From NCBI GenBank assembly GCA_026705345.1, contig JAPPAV010000022.1, positions 1 to 44,300 of the forward strand: DNA of 44,300 bases. Reading direction: 5' to 3'. Of this stretch, positions 26,822-38,812 are shown piece after piece; position 1 is the first letter of the stretch, and every line of letters starts with the position of its first letter. The notes under the pieces are model-generated. The model was not told the DNA's origin. It worked only from the letters and a program-made list of their open reading frames with translations, and searched no databases. The translations under genes and the position numbers were made by a program. This stretch comes from Gammaproteobacteria bacterium (GTDB lineage Bacteria; Pseudomonadota; Gammaproteobacteria; Pseudomonadales; Azotimanducaceae).

Positions 26822-27927
26822 TGGCCTTGGCTCGTGGGTTGCTCGGGCTCGGGTTGAGGCGCGGCGGCGACATGCACGGTCTGGGTCGGGAACGCCATCT
26901 CGGCGCCGTGGCCCTCGACGATTGCCGCGATACGGAACAGCACATCCTCCTTGATCGTGTGGAACTCCGTCCAGACGGTGGTCTTGGTGAACGTGTAGAT
27001 CATGATGTCGAGGGTGGACGGACCGAAGCTCAACAGGTTCACCATCAAGGTCCGATCCGTGTCGATGGCTTCGTGGTTCACGAGCATGTCGCGGATGTCG
27101 TCGATTACGGCTTTCAGCACACCGATGTCGTCGTAGCGCACGCCGATGATCTCGTAGATCCGGCGGTTGAGCATGCGCTGCGGATTCTCCACCGTCAGCG
27201 TGGCGAACGTGGCGTTGGGAACATAGAGCGGTCGTTGATCGAAGGTGCGGATCCGGGTCTGGCGCCAGCCGATCTCCTCCACGGTTCCCTCGATCTCCTT
27301 GTCGGGAGACCGGATCCAGTCTCCCACGGCGAACGGCCGGTCGAGAAAGATCATCAGCGCGCCGAAGAAGTTGGCGAGCAGGTCCCGGGCCGCGAAGCCC
27401 ACGGCCAGACCGCCGAGACCGCCGAAGGCCAATACGCCGGTGACGGAAAATCCGAGGGAGGCCAACGCCATGAGCAAAGCCGTAATCAGAACGGAAGCGC
27501 GGAGCAGTTTGCCGATCGCCGCGGCCGTGGTCCTGTCGATCGGGTCAGTCCGGTAATCGGGATCGGTGACGTGCCCTTCGACGAAATGGATCAGGCGTAT
27601 CGCGAACCATGCCAAGAGGACGATGGCAATGACGTCGCGCAACGGGTCGACGTAGGCCACCAGATCGGATTGTGCACCGCGCAACGCGTACTCCGCCGCG
27701 AACAAGATGCCCATCGACCAGATTCCCCAACCGATCGGCTTCCGGGCAGCGTCCAGCAGGGCGTCGTCGTAGAGGTTCTTGGTTCGCTCGAGTTGCTTGG
27801 CCAGGCGATCGAACACGAGCTTGGCGACGTAGCGAAGCACCAAGGTGGCGAAGACGATGGCGAACACGACGATCCACTGCACCGACGCATCGGCCCCGAC
27901 ACCAAGCATCTCCATGGCGCGCTCCAT
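26818..27927 (-). CDS. MscS-family mechanosensitive channel
   Basis: A 369-residue inner-membrane channel that opens on membrane tension to release solutes during hypo-osmotic shock. Four or five hydrophobic helices precede the pore helix GGLGGLAVGFAARDLLANFFG, rich in Gly and Ala as in MscS TM3, followed by the MscS beta-domain (PFAVGDWIRSPDKEIEGTVEEIGWRQTRIRTFDQRPLYVPNATF) and the mixed C-terminal vestibule. The frame is open to 28134, but the upstream part crosses the lexA operator region. ATG 27927 was chosen because it gives a normal YnaI/YbdG-like start. It is divergent from lexA. Confidence 0.9.
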   Translation of the reverse strand: MERAMEMLGVGADASVQWIVVFAIVFATLVLRYVAKLVFDRLAKQLERTKNLYDDALLDAARKPIGWGIWSMGILFAAEYALRGAQSDLVAYVDPLRDVIAIVLLAWFAIRLIHFVEGHVTDPDYRTDPIDRTTAAAIGKLLRASVLITALLMALASLGFSVTGVLAFGGLGGLAVGFAARDLLANFFGALMIFLDRPFAVGDWIRSPDKEIEGTVEEIGWRQTRIRTFDQRPLYVPNATFATLTVENPQRMLNRRIYEIIGVRYDDIGVLKAVIDDIRDMLVNHEAIDTDRTLMVNLLSFGPSTLDIMIYTFTKTTVWTEFHTIKEDVLFRIAAIVEGHGAEMAFPTQTVHVAAAPQPEPEQPTSQGQ

Positions 27928-28018
27928 GGCGACTCCATCCAAGTTGACCGGCGCGATGATAGCGGAGCGGATCAAGCACCCGAAGCCTTCAGCACCACCA
28001 AGACGAGCAAATCGGGAC

Positions 28019-28046
28019 TTCACATCCTGCAAAGACTGTATATAAT
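28019..28046 (+). promoter_or_regulatory. lexA promoter
   Basis: TTCACA (28019-28024, five of six to the -35 consensus), a 16-bp spacer, and a perfect TATAAT (28041-28046). The -10 box lies inside the first SOS box, so LexA bound there would block RNA polymerase. Confidence 0.65.
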
Positions 28047-28051
28047 CGCAG
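28036..28051 (+). promoter_or_regulatory. SOS box 1 (LexA operator)
   Basis: CTGTATATAATCGCAG fits the gammaproteobacterial LexA operator CTG-N10-CAG with an AT-rich TATATA core. It overlaps the lexA -10 box, giving autorepression. Confidence 0.9.
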
Positions 28052-28056
28052 ACGTA

Positions 28057-28072
28057 CTGGATGGATGGACAG
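28057..28072 (+). promoter_or_regulatory. SOS box 2 (LexA operator)
   Basis: CTGGATGGATGGACAG keeps the CTG-N10-CAG frame and lies exactly 5 bp after box 1, the same 21-bp period as the two operators in front of E. coli lexA. Its core is GC-richer, so weaker binding is expected. Confidence 0.65.
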
Positions 28073-28078
28073 CCGCCC

Positions 28079-28678
28079 ATGAAACGCTTGACCGCTCGCC
28101 AAGCCGAGGTTCTCGATCTCGTGAGATCCCACATTGCGGATACCGGCTACCCGCCGACCCGCGCGGACATCGCACGGGAACTTGGATTCCGATCCGCCAA
28201 TGCCGCGGAGGAGCACCTCAAGGCGCTGGCACGCAAGGGTGCCTTGGAGATCGTTCCCGGGACCTCGCGGGGAATTAGGCTCCCCAACGACGAGGGTCTA
28301 CCCGTCGTCGGTCGGGTCGCCGCAGGCAGCCCCATCCTGGCACAGGAGCACATCGAAGAGACCTGCACCGTGCCACCTGGCATGTTCCGCCCCGCTGCCG
28401 ATTTCCTGCTGCGCGTGGAGGGCGACAGCATGGTGGACGCGGGCATCCTGGACGGCGACCTGTTGGCCGTACACAAGACCCCGGAAGCCGCCAACGGCGC
28501 CATTGTCGTCGCCCGCATCGACGACGACGTCACCGTGAAACGACTGCGCCGAAAGTCCCGGACCCGGGTCGTCTTGGAGGCCGAGAACGACGCCTACGAC
28601 CCCATCGAGGTGGATCTCCGAAGCCAGGAACTCGTCATCGAAGGCTTGAGCGTCGGCGTGATTCGAAGAGCACTGTAA
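28079..28678 (+). CDS. lexA: SOS response repressor LexA
   Basis: A 199-residue repressor-protease that controls DNA-damage genes and cleaves itself when RecA filaments form. The N-terminal winged helix has [28 protein letters not shown] (23-50). The cleavage bond is A82-G83 in VAAGSP. The catalytic dyad is S117 (GDSM) and K154 (VTVKRL). The ATG at 28079 is chosen over the upstream in-frame ATG at 28061 because MKRLTARQ is the conserved N-terminus and 28061 falls within SOS box 2. It ends 20 bp before the convergent esterase gene. No sulA-like gene follows, unlike in Pseudomonas. Confidence 0.97.
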   Translation: MKRLTARQAEVLDLVRSHIADTGYPPTRADIARELGFRSANAAEEHLKALARKGALEIVPGTSRGIRLPNDEGLPVVGRVAAGSPILAQEHIEETCTVPPGMFRPAADFLLRVEGDSMVDAGILDGDLLAVHKTPEAANGAIVVARIDDDVTVKRLRRKSRTRVVLEAENDAYDPIEVDLRSQELVIEGLSVGVIRRAL

Positions 28679-28698
28679 GGGACGGGCCGGCGTTACCG

Positions 28699-29802
28699 TT
28701 ACTTCCCAGCGGAGACGTTGATCGTCAACGGCTCGTCGCGAATCTCCAATACGCCGATGTCGTAGCTGACGGCATCGTCGAGCGTGTAGTCACCGGTGTT
28801 CCAGTGCTGGAACTGCTCGCTGACGTGATGCACCACGACGTGGTGCGCACCGGGAACGACTCCGTGCGACGCCGGGATCGAGAACCTGCCCCCCTCGTTG
28901 CGCGAGGCCCGTGCCCGCGCCAGTGGCGCGTTGTCGTCAAGGGGGCAGAAAGTCACCCAGGCCATGCCCATGGCTTCGCCATCAAGCGTCACGCGGCCCG
29001 TTACCGGTTGGCGTTGCCTCGCCGTCATGAAACCGCACCGCCGTAGCCAATTGACCAGGAGAACGGGCCACTCGCGGAAGTCCGGGTCGCCGGGGGAGAG
29101 TCCCGTGCCATGTTCGCCAAACCCGTAGATGTGAAGTTCCGCCTGCACACCGGCGGCGAGCAGCGCATCGTAGAACAGTGTCGATTGCGATGCGGGCACG
29201 ATGCCGTCCTCGTGGGTGTGGACCAGGAAGGCGGGCGGGGTCGATTCATTGACCCGAACATCCGCAGGCGTGTACTCGTCGGCTTTGCGGCCGCGTAGGA
29301 TTCCGTTCGTCACGGCGTATACGGGCACCAGGAAGTCGGGACGGCTGGCAGCCCGCTCGACGGGGTCAACCGCCTCGGCGTTTCCCTCATCCCACCGGGT
29401 TCCCACGGCAACGGCCAGATGGCCGCCGGCGGAAAAGCCCAGCATGCCGATTCGATTCTCGGCAACTCCGAAGTCCGCTGCACGATGCCGCACCAGGCGA
29501 ACGGCGCGCAGGCCGTCCAGCAGCGACACATCGGAGTGGTACCGCTCGCCGAGGCGGTAGCGCAGAACGAACGCGGCGATCCCGCGACGGTTCAGCCACC
29601 GTGCGACCTGCAGTCCTTCATGGTCCGCCGCCAATTTGCGATACCCGCCACCGGGATTCACGATCACGCCTACTCCCGTCGCCGGAACGGACTCCGGCAG
29701 GTGAATCGTCAACCGCGGACGATCGATGTCGAGGTCGCCAACGGCACCTGGCGCACCGTCCGGCCACAACTCGACCGCAGTTCCGTCCGCCAATTCAGCC
29801 AA
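28699..29802 (-). CDS. Alpha/beta-hydrolase (esterase/acetyl-xylan-esterase-like) with C-terminal beta domain
   Basis: A 367-residue hydrolase. The oxyanion motif NPGGGY (49-54), nucleophile S124 in GFSAGGH, acid D199 in HTHEDGIVP and base H231 in GEHGTG complete the catalytic set of the BD-FAE/Axe-like carbohydrate esterase group. The last 100 residues (from about TGRVTLDGEAMGMAWVTF) form a separate beta-rich extension resembling transthyretin/carboxypeptidase-regulatory-like folds. No signal peptide is seen, so it appears cytoplasmic. The likely start is TTG at 29802, which overlaps the SDR stop by 8 nt. This implies coupling to the symporter-SDR operon, where it may deacylate an imported sugar or related compound. 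Confidence 0.78.
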   Translation of the reverse strand: MAELADGTAVELWPDGAPGAVGDLDIDRPRLTIHLPESVPATGVGVIVNPGGGYRKLAADHEGLQVARWLNRRGIAAFVLRYRLGERYHSDVSLLDGLRAVRLVRHRAADFGVAENRIGMLGFSAGGHLAVAVGTRWDEGNAEAVDPVERAASRPDFLVPVYAVTNGILRGRKADEYTPADVRVNESTPPAFLVHTHEDGIVPASQSTLFYDALLAAGVQAELHIYGFGEHGTGLSPGDPDFREWPVLLVNWLRRCGFMTARQRQPVTGRVTLDGEAMGMAWVTFCPLDDNAPLARARASRNEGGRFSIPASHGVVPGAHHVVVHHVSEQFQHWNTGDYTLDDAVSYDIGVLEIRDEPLTINVSAGK

Positions 29803-30586
29803 TGGTGGTCGCGCCCCCGTCGCAGGGGATGGTCTGGCCGGTGAGATAGGAGCCGGCCCGGGAGGACAGGAAAATCGTCAATCCCGCCGCGTCCTCCATG
29901 CGGCCCCAACGCTTCATCGGAAAGCTCTCGATCATGCGTCGGTCCTGCTCCTCGGTGGCGAAGAGCGGCGCCGTCATCTTCGACTTGAACGGTCCCGGCG
30001 CGATGGCGTTGACGTTGATGTGATCGGCCATGAGATCCCGCGCCATTTGTGTCGATAGCTGGCCGAGGCCCGCTTTTGCCGCGACATAGGAGTAGTTGGC
30101 AAGCCCGCTCGGCTTGACGGCGTTTACGGACGAGATGTTGACGATGGAAGCGCGCTCGTCGTGGCTCGCCGCGGGGCGAATCGCGGGCAGTAGTTTCTGG
30201 GTGAGGAAGAACGGGCTCTTGACGTCCAGGTCGACAACCCGGTCCCAGGCTTTCTCCGTGAACTCATCGATTGGCAGGCTCCAGGTCAAGCCAGCGTTGT
30301 TGACGAGGATGTGGAGTTTGTATTCCCGCTCGCTGAAGGCCGACGCCAGCGCCTCGCAACCGGCGATGTCGCGCAGGTCGCCCGGGATCGCGGTGCACTC
30401 GCCCAGTTCGCCCAACGTCCGTTCGGTTTCCTCGCAGGCGTCGAGTTTTCGCGACGACACGTAGACCCGGGCGCCGGCCCGGACGAGCCCCTCCGCGATC
30501 ATCAATCCGATCCCGCGCGTCCCGCCGGTGACCAAGGCCACCTTGCCGCGAACGCCGAACAGGTGTTCGTAGAATCCTTCGTTCAT
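29795..30586 (-). CDS. Short-chain dehydrogenase/reductase
   Basis: A 263-residue classical SDR. The NAD(P) loop TGGTRGIG (20-27), NNAG (96-99), the catalytic Ser in NISSV (152-153) and YVAAK (Y167, K171) are all intact. It ends in CDGGATTIG, typical of gluconate-5-dehydrogenase or 2-deoxygluconate dehydrogenase-like enzymes. It oxidises or reduces a small hydroxy/keto compound in the cytosol. ATG 30586 follows the symporter stop after a single nucleotide, so the three genes are one operon and the substrate is probably what the symporter imports. The frame is open upstream to 30709, but that part is an out-of-frame reading of the symporter. Confidence 0.88.
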   Translation of the reverse strand: MNEGFYEHLFGVRGKVALVTGGTRGIGLMIAEGLVRAGARVYVSSRKLDACEETERTLGELGECTAIPGDLRDIAGCEALASAFSEREYKLHILVNNAGLTWSLPIDEFTEKAWDRVVDLDVKSPFFLTQKLLPAIRPAASHDERASIVNISSVNAVKPSGLANYSYVAAKAGLGQLSTQMARDLMADHINVNAIAPGPFKSKMTAPLFATEEQDRRMIESFPMKRWGRMEDAAGLTIFLSSRAGSYLTGQTIPCDGGATTIG

Positions 30587-30587
30587 A

Positions 30588-32150
30588 TCAGGCCGCTGGC
30601 GACTCGTCCGCGTGGAACATCTCGTGGAGATGGTCGGCCGGCAGCGGGGCGGTGAGCTTCGAGACGACGAATGTGAGCACCACGCCGAGTCCTTCCCCGA
30701 TCGCCGCACAGGAGAACGGGTTCGGCGCTTCGCCGTGCAACCAGGTGATGGCCGTGTCGAGAATGCCGCCGTCGAACCAATCGGGGCTCAACCACCCGTT
30801 GTGCAGCACCACGAAGGCCAGGAATCCCGATATCAGACCAGCATAGGCCCCTGCCCGGGTGACGCCTTTCCACAGTGCCCCCAAGACCAACGGCCCCGCA
30901 AAGGCCGCCATCATGCCGCCGATGCCAATCCAGACGATCAAGGCGACGTTCATATCGATGAGGATCCATGCCAGCGCCGTGCAGATGATCATCACCACCA
31001 CGGTCGCCCAGCGGCTGATGAGCAGCTCCTGGCGGTCCCGTTCCTCCTCCGTGGCATTCGGCGCCATGTGCTGCGCCAACGTACGCCGGTAGAGGTCGTT
31101 GGCGATGACCTGGGACGACGACACCACGAGACCGTCCGCCGTGGACATGATCGCAGCCAGGATGCCCACGCCGATCAGGGCGGCGAGCCAGGGCGGGAAC
31201 AGTTCGATGAAGAGCATCGGCAAGGCCTGATTCTGGTTGTCCAGAGAGTCGCCGAGCATGGCCCGGGCAAGGAGACCACCGAGTCCCAGCATGCCCAGCG
31301 TGATCCCGAAGGTGAAGGCCAGCTTGATGAACGAGCGCTGCTGTCCGGTGTTCTTCAACGCCCACAGCTTGTTGCCGAGGTGCGGAAGCAGTCCCAAGGG
31401 CAAGTGCGCCACCACGATGCAGGCGATGGACCACCAGGAGTGGTAGAGGGGGGTCGTGGTGTTCAAGAGCCCGACGAGGTTGTCGTCCTGTTCCTCGAGG
31501 TTGTCGAACACGCCGAGCATGCTGCCATCCCCGCCGACACCGAACACGAACAGGACGATCACCACCGCCGCCAGGATGAGCATCATGATTCCCTGCACGC
31601 CGTCGGTCAGGATGTCGGCGTGGGCACCGCCCATGAACACGTAGATGACCAGCACCACGGAGGTGACCAGCAAGGCCCACAAGGGGTCCATGCCCAGCAT
31701 GACTTCGAACATCACCAGTCCGGACACGAGCTGCCCGACGATGTAGAAGAACAGGACCAGCGAAAAGATCGAGACGATGACCCGGATGCCATTGGATTGG
31801 AAGCGGTCGCCCAGGTACTCCGGTATGGAGCGGTTGCCGAAACGGTTCCCCGACGTCGCGATCAGGCGCATGCAGATCAACACGCCGAAATAAACCCCGA
31901 TGGGGTAGAGGAAATTGCCCCAGATGGTCGGCGTCCCGTACACGTAGGCGAGACCGGGACCTCCAAGAAAGGTCGCGCCGGAGGCGGTCGTCGCAGCAAA
32001 TGCGAACGCCAGCCACAACGGTCCGTAGGAAGCCCGGGCGGTGGCGAAGTCGTCGGCGTGCTTGACACGGCGTCCCCCGAGGTAGCCGATGGCCAGCATG
32101 GCCCCGATGTAGAAAACGAGGAACACCCCCGACCAAGTGACCAGCGTCAT
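30588..32150 (-). CDS. Sodium:solute symporter (SSS family)
   Basis: A 520-residue inner-membrane symporter with about 13 helices. The family segments FATARASYGPLWLAFAFAATTASGATFLGGPGLAYVYG (helices 1-2, sodium-site region) and ALIGVGILAAIMSTADGLVVSSSQVIANDLYRR (the conserved SSS signature around helix 8) are clear. The substrate is unknown; pantothenate, proline, sugar and carboxylate carriers all share this fold. The ATG at 32150 begins MTLVTWSGVFLVFY, a normal N-terminus; an upstream frame to 32210 adds a non-conserved polar tail. It heads the operon with the SDR and the esterase. Confidence 0.9.
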   Translation of the reverse strand: MTLVTWSGVFLVFYIGAMLAIGYLGGRRVKHADDFATARASYGPLWLAFAFAATTASGATFLGGPGLAYVYGTPTIWGNFLYPIGVYFGVLICMRLIATSGNRFGNRSIPEYLGDRFQSNGIRVIVSIFSLVLFFYIVGQLVSGLVMFEVMLGMDPLWALLVTSVVLVIYVFMGGAHADILTDGVQGIMMLILAAVVIVLFVFGVGGDGSMLGVFDNLEEQDDNLVGLLNTTTPLYHSWWSIACIVVAHLPLGLLPHLGNKLWALKNTGQQRSFIKLAFTFGITLGMLGLGGLLARAMLGDSLDNQNQALPMLFIELFPPWLAALIGVGILAAIMSTADGLVVSSSQVIANDLYRRTLAQHMAPNATEEERDRQELLISRWATVVVMIICTALAWILIDMNVALIVWIGIGGMMAAFAGPLVLGALWKGVTRAGAYAGLISGFLAFVVLHNGWLSPDWFDGGILDTAITWLHGEAPNPFSCAAIGEGLGVVLTFVVSKLTAPLPADHLHEMFHADESPAA

Positions 32151-32278
32151 ATCAACCTGTTTGTCTCCAACCCCGAAGCGCGAGCTTATCGGGGGATGGG
32201 TGAAAGTCAAAACGCGACATCGAGTCTTGCTCCGTGGGACCTTAGTATGGCGATGCCAATTCCCGGAACGGAGCCGCC

Positions 32279-33352
32279 ATGCATTTCGACCTGATGACCG
32301 GAAGCCTCACCTGGCAGGAGAGCGCGGACCTCGCCCGGGACGTCGAAGCCGCCGGCTTCTCGGGCATGCTGTTCACCGAGACGAGCCAAGTGCCGTGGAT
32401 GATGATCGCCGCCGCGGCCACCGCCGCGCCGAGGCTCGATTTCAGCACGGGCATCGCGGTGGCCTTTCCCCGCAGCCCCATGATCGCGGCGCAGATCGCC
32501 TGGGAACTAGCTCGCAACACCGACGGGCGTTTTCGGCTTGGCCTCGGCAGCCAGGTCCGCGCCCACGTCACGCGCCGCTACGCCTCCGACTTCGACCGGC
32601 CCGCGGTGCGCATGCGGGACTACGTGCAAGCCGTCAAGGCAAGCCTCGCCGCTTTCCGCGGCGACGCCCGACTCGACCACTCGGGTCCTTTCTATTCGTT
32701 GAACCTGCTGCGCCCCGAGTGGATCCCGCCACGCCACGAGCATGGCGACATCAAGGTCGACATCTCCGCTGTCGGGCCCTTGATGTGCAAGGTCGCCGGC
32801 GAAGTCGCCGACGGCCTGCACGTCCATCCCATGCACTCGATGCACTACATCGAGAATAGGCTACGCCCTGCCCTGGCGGAGGGTGCCGCCAAGGCCAACC
32901 GCGACCCCGGCGCCATTGACCTGATCGTCCCGACGTTTGCGATTCCGGGCGACACCCCCGAAGAACGGGCACCGCTCGTCGCGCGCACCCGGACGCAACT
33001 CGCCTTCTACGGCTCGACGCCCAACTACGCGTTCCAGTTCGACGATCTTGGCTTTCCCGGCACCACCGACAGGATCCGGGCGCGGCTACGGGCGGGTGAC
33101 GCGGCCGGCGCAGCGGCGGCGATCACCGACGAGATGTTCGACCACTTCGCCGTCGTGGCACGTTGGGACGACTTGGCCGATGTCTTGATCCGCCGCTACG
33201 AAGGGGTCGCGAACCGCCTTGTCACGTACCTCGCCCGGGATTCGATCCGGCGCGATGCGGCGATGCTCGACAGGTGGGGCGAAGTCGCCCGGGCCATCGT
33301 CACGATCTCAGAACGGCGAGCACGTCCTCCAACTCGGCGATCATCTGCCTGA
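32279..33352 (+). CDS. LLM-class flavin/F420-dependent oxidoreductase
   Basis: A 357-residue luciferase-like monooxygenase-fold protein close to the TIGR03617 group. Characteristic segments are MHFDLMTGSLTWQESADLARDVEAAGF at the start, GIAVAFPRSPMIAAQIAWELAR (about 60-80), GRFRLGLGSQVRAHVTRRY (about 83-101) and VAGEVADGLHVHPMHS (about 174-190). The cofactor may be F420 or FMN; no F420 biosynthesis gene is in the window, and F420 is uncommon in gammaproteobacteria. ATG 32279 has a modest GGAACGGAG upstream. Its last 53 bp overlap the 3' end of the convergent merR-like gene, and the encoded tail ([12 protein letters not shown]) is low complexity, so the functional protein may end shortly before. 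Confidence 0.82.
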   Translation: MHFDLMTGSLTWQESADLARDVEAAGFSGMLFTETSQVPWMMIAAAATAAPRLDFSTGIAVAFPRSPMIAAQIAWELARNTDGRFRLGLGSQVRAHVTRRYASDFDRPAVRMRDYVQAVKASLAAFRGDARLDHSGPFYSLNLLRPEWIPPRHEHGDIKVDISAVGPLMCKVAGEVADGLHVHPMHSMHYIENRLRPALAEGAAKANRDPGAIDLIVPTFAIPGDTPEERAPLVARTRTQLAFYGSTPNYAFQFDDLGFPGTTDRIRARLRAGDAAGAAAAITDEMFDHFAVVARWDDLADVLIRRYEGVANRLVTYLARDSIRRDAAMLDRWGEVARAIVTISERRARPPTRRSSA

Positions 33353-33656
33353 CCACGAGGCGTGCCTGGGTTTGGTCCTGTTTCGCGTCCCCACCGGACA
33401 GCTTCTGCCTGGCACCCCCGATGGTGTAGCCCTGGTCGTATAGCAAGGCTCGGATACGCCTGACGAGCAGGATGTCGTGCTCCTGGTAGTAGCGGCGGTT
33501 GCCACGCCTCTTGACCGGACTCAGGCCGTCGAATTCCTGCTCCCAATAGCGCAGCACGTGGGTCTTCACGTCGCATAGTTCACTGACTTCGCCGATAGCG
33601 AAGTAGCGCTTGGGTGGAATCGGCGGCAGTTGGTCAGTCGGTGTCAGATCCGACAT
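33300..33656 (-). CDS. MerR-family regulator of the ihfA-linked type
   Basis: A 118-residue regulator with the MerR winged helix [47 protein letters not shown] (about 16-62), but almost no C-terminal effector domain. This short MerR protein follows ihfA in many gammaproteobacteria (PA2737 in Pseudomonas); its regulon is unknown. The ATG at 33656 lies 23 nt inside the end of ihfA, in another frame, so translation is probably coupled. No tRNA gene was seen after it. Confidence 0.9.
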   Translation of the reverse strand: MSDLTPTDQLPPIPPKRYFAIGEVSELCDVKTHVLRYWEQEFDGLSPVKRRGNRRYYQEHDILLVRRIRALLYDQGYTIGGARQKLSGGDAKQDQTQARLVVRQMIAELEDVLAVLRS

Positions 33657-33939
33657 GCGTCTCGACCCGCGATCGAAGCTTCTGACCAGGATGGAACGTC
33701 ACGACCCGGCGTGCCGAGACGGGGATTTCTTCGCCGGTCCTCGGGTTTCGGCCGGGTCGTTCGCGTTTGTCGCGGAGGTCGAAGTTCCCGAATCCGGAGA
33801 GCTTGACCGGCTCGTTGCGCTCGAGCGCGGTGGCGATCTCTTCGAAGAACGACTCGACGATCTCCTTTGCTTCGCGCTTGTTGAAGCCCAGATCCTCGAA
33901 CAACCGGTCGGCCATCTGCGCCTTGGTCATCGCACCCAA
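33634..33939 (-). CDS. ihfA: Integration host factor alpha subunit
   Basis: A 101-residue DNA-bending protein that works as a heterodimer with IhfB. The hallmark [48 protein letters not shown] (about 46-92) includes the intercalating Pro in the RPGRNP arm. The start is probably TTG 33939 (MGAMTKAQ), because GGAGG lies 8 nt upstream of it but 17 nt from the internal ATG at 33930. Pseudomonas IhfA also begins MGALTKAE. It lies 81 bp after pheT. Confidence 0.95.
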   Translation of the reverse strand: MGAMTKAQMADRLFEDLGFNKREAKEIVESFFEEIATALERNEPVKLSGFGNFDLRDKRERPGRNPRTGEEIPVSARRVVTFHPGQKLRSRVETHVGSDTD

Positions 33940-34020
33940 CGTCGATCCCTCCGCTGCGGATCAGAGGTTTCCGCGTCCCAACAGCACCCTGTGGCTGGCT
34001 CCGCTGCCCCGTCGCGCCCC

Positions 34021-37457
<3,437 letters not shown>

Positions 37458-37814
37458 TTACGCCAGCGCCGCTTTCGCCTTTTGGGCCAGGACGGCGAAC
37501 GCGTCCTGCTCGTGAACAGCCAGGTCGGCAAGCACGCGCCGGTCCACGTCGATGGATGCCCGCTTCAGGCCCGCGACGAAGCGGCTGTAGGACAGGCCAT
37601 GGCGACGGGCTTCGGCGTTGATGCGCACGATCCACAACGCTCGGAACTGACGCTTGCGCTGGCGGCGGTCACGGTAGGCGTACTGGCCGGCTTTGATGAC
37701 CGCCTGCTTCGCCACCTTGAATGATCGGCTGCGCGCCCCGTAGTAGCCCTTGGCGGCCTTCAGGACCTTCTTTCGCCGCGCTCTGGACGCGACGCTGTTT
37801 CTGGCTCGTGGCAT
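37458..37814 (-). CDS. rplT: 50S ribosomal protein L20
   Basis: A 118-residue, strongly basic protein needed early in 50S assembly. The conserved N-terminus [35 protein letters not shown] and the [21 protein letters not shown] core are intact. In enteric bacteria L20 represses the rpmI-rplT mRNA. It is 48 bp downstream of rpmI. Confidence 0.98.
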   Translation of the reverse strand: MPRARNSVASRARRKKVLKAAKGYYGARSRSFKVAKQAVIKAGQYAYRDRRQRKRQFRALWIVRINAEARRHGLSYSRFVAGLKRASIDVDRRVLADLAVHEQDAFAVLAQKAKAALA

Positions 37815-37862
37815 GTCTCGGTTCTTTCCGTGTTGAACTTGACGGTGGGAAGTCGTGGAGGA

Positions 37863-38063
37863 CTACCGGCCTTTCTTCGGCACCATGCGCTTCACCGCCG
37901 CCACATCGGCGGCCGACACGTCCGTGAAGCCCCTCAGTTGGCGCTTCCGCTTCGGCGCCATCTTGGTGAGGATGTGGCTCTTGTTGCTCCGCTTGTGCTT
38001 GAACCCCTTGGCAGTGCGGCGGAAACGCTTCGCGGCACCCCGGTTGGTTTTCAGTTTCGGCAT
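37863..38063 (-). CDS. rpmI: 50S ribosomal protein L35
   Basis: A 66-residue basic protein with the family pattern [20 protein letters not shown] and [16 protein letters not shown]. Length is normal. It follows infC after 103 bp, an interval that could hold the L20-binding control region known in enteric bacteria, but no pseudoknot was identified. Confidence 0.97.
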   Translation of the reverse strand: MPKLKTNRGAAKRFRRTAKGFKHKRSNKSHILTKMAPKRKRQLRGFTDVSAADVAAVKRMVPKKGR

Positions 38064-38166
38064 GAATCGTCCTGGTTGTCCTGCGGCAGATCCCTTAAGG
38101 GACTCGCGGGAGTTGTCTAAAGTTGGTGCCTTGAGATCGGCGGCGCGGCTATCTGCGTTACTGCTA

Positions 38167-38715
38167 CTACTTGCGCCGTTTCTTCGGGGTCAACACCATG
38201 GTCATCTGGCGAGGTCCATCGAACTTCGGTTCCGTTTCGACGCTCGCCAATTCATCGAGATCGACCTCGATCCGCTTCAGCACGTCCAAGCCGATCTCCG
38301 GATGGTCCCGTTCACGGCCCCTGAAGCGCAAGCTGACCTTGGCCTTGTCGCCGTTCTCGAGGAATCGTTCCAGGTTTCGCAATTTGACCTGGTAGTCGCC
38401 TTCCTCGGTTCCCGGCCGAAACTTCATCTCCTTGACGTGGATCTGCTTCTGCCGCTTGCGTTGCGCCGCCTTGGCCTTCTTCTGCTCGAACAGGTGCTTG
38501 CCGTAGTCCATCACCTTGACGACCGGTGGGTCGGCGTTGGGGGCGATCAGCACGAGGTCCAGGCTCTCCCCACGGGCTTCGCTCAACGCGTCTTCGCGGG
38601 GAACGATTCCAACCTGGGATCCGTCGGAACCGATCAAGCGCACACGGAGCGCACGGATGTCCTCGTTCAGGACGGCGCGTTCGCCTGCCTGCGCTTTCGG
38701 ACTCGATCTCTTGAT
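38167..38715 (-). CDS. infC: Translation initiation factor IF-3, non-AUG start (ATC)
   Basis: A 182-residue IF-3. The N-domain has [28 protein letters not shown], the linker is Lys/Arg-rich ([23 protein letters not shown]), and the C-domain ends in [15 protein letters not shown]. The first ATG/GTG-type codons would remove the conserved NEDIR segment. The natural start is ATC at 38715 ([21 protein letters not shown]), 6 nt after a strong AAGGAG. IF-3 discriminates against non-AUG starts, and infC genes classically use AUU or a similar codon for autoregulation. An imperfect hairpin (arms 38728-38735 and 38748-38755, one mismatch) ends just before the Shine-Dalgarno sequence. thrS, which normally precedes infC, is absent. 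Confidence 0.93.
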   Translation of the reverse strand: MKRSSPKAQAGERAVLNEDIRALRVRLIGSDGSQVGIVPREDALSEARGESLDLVLIAPNADPPVVKVMDYGKHLFEQKKAKAAQRKRQKQIHVKEMKFRPGTEEGDYQVKLRNLERFLENGDKAKVSLRFRGRERDHPEIGLDVLKRIEVDLDELASVETEPKFDGPRQMTMVLTPKKRRK

Positions 38716-38812
38716 AGGCGTCTCCTTGCCGGTGGATCCTTAAACGACCGCCGGCTCACGTTTTTGCCGTCCGTCTCGCCCGGAAACCGCACGAGACAGT
38801 CACTGAGCGCGG

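Noticed and set aside
26283-26945. N-terminal extension of the phosphorylase frame
   Set aside because: It is an out-of-frame reading of hpt; the GGTG loop of the phosphorylase starts at 26282.
30612-32294. 560-residue plus-strand open frame
   Set aside because: It is antisense to the sodium symporter, extremely rich in His, Gln, Asp and Arg, and has no recognisable domain.
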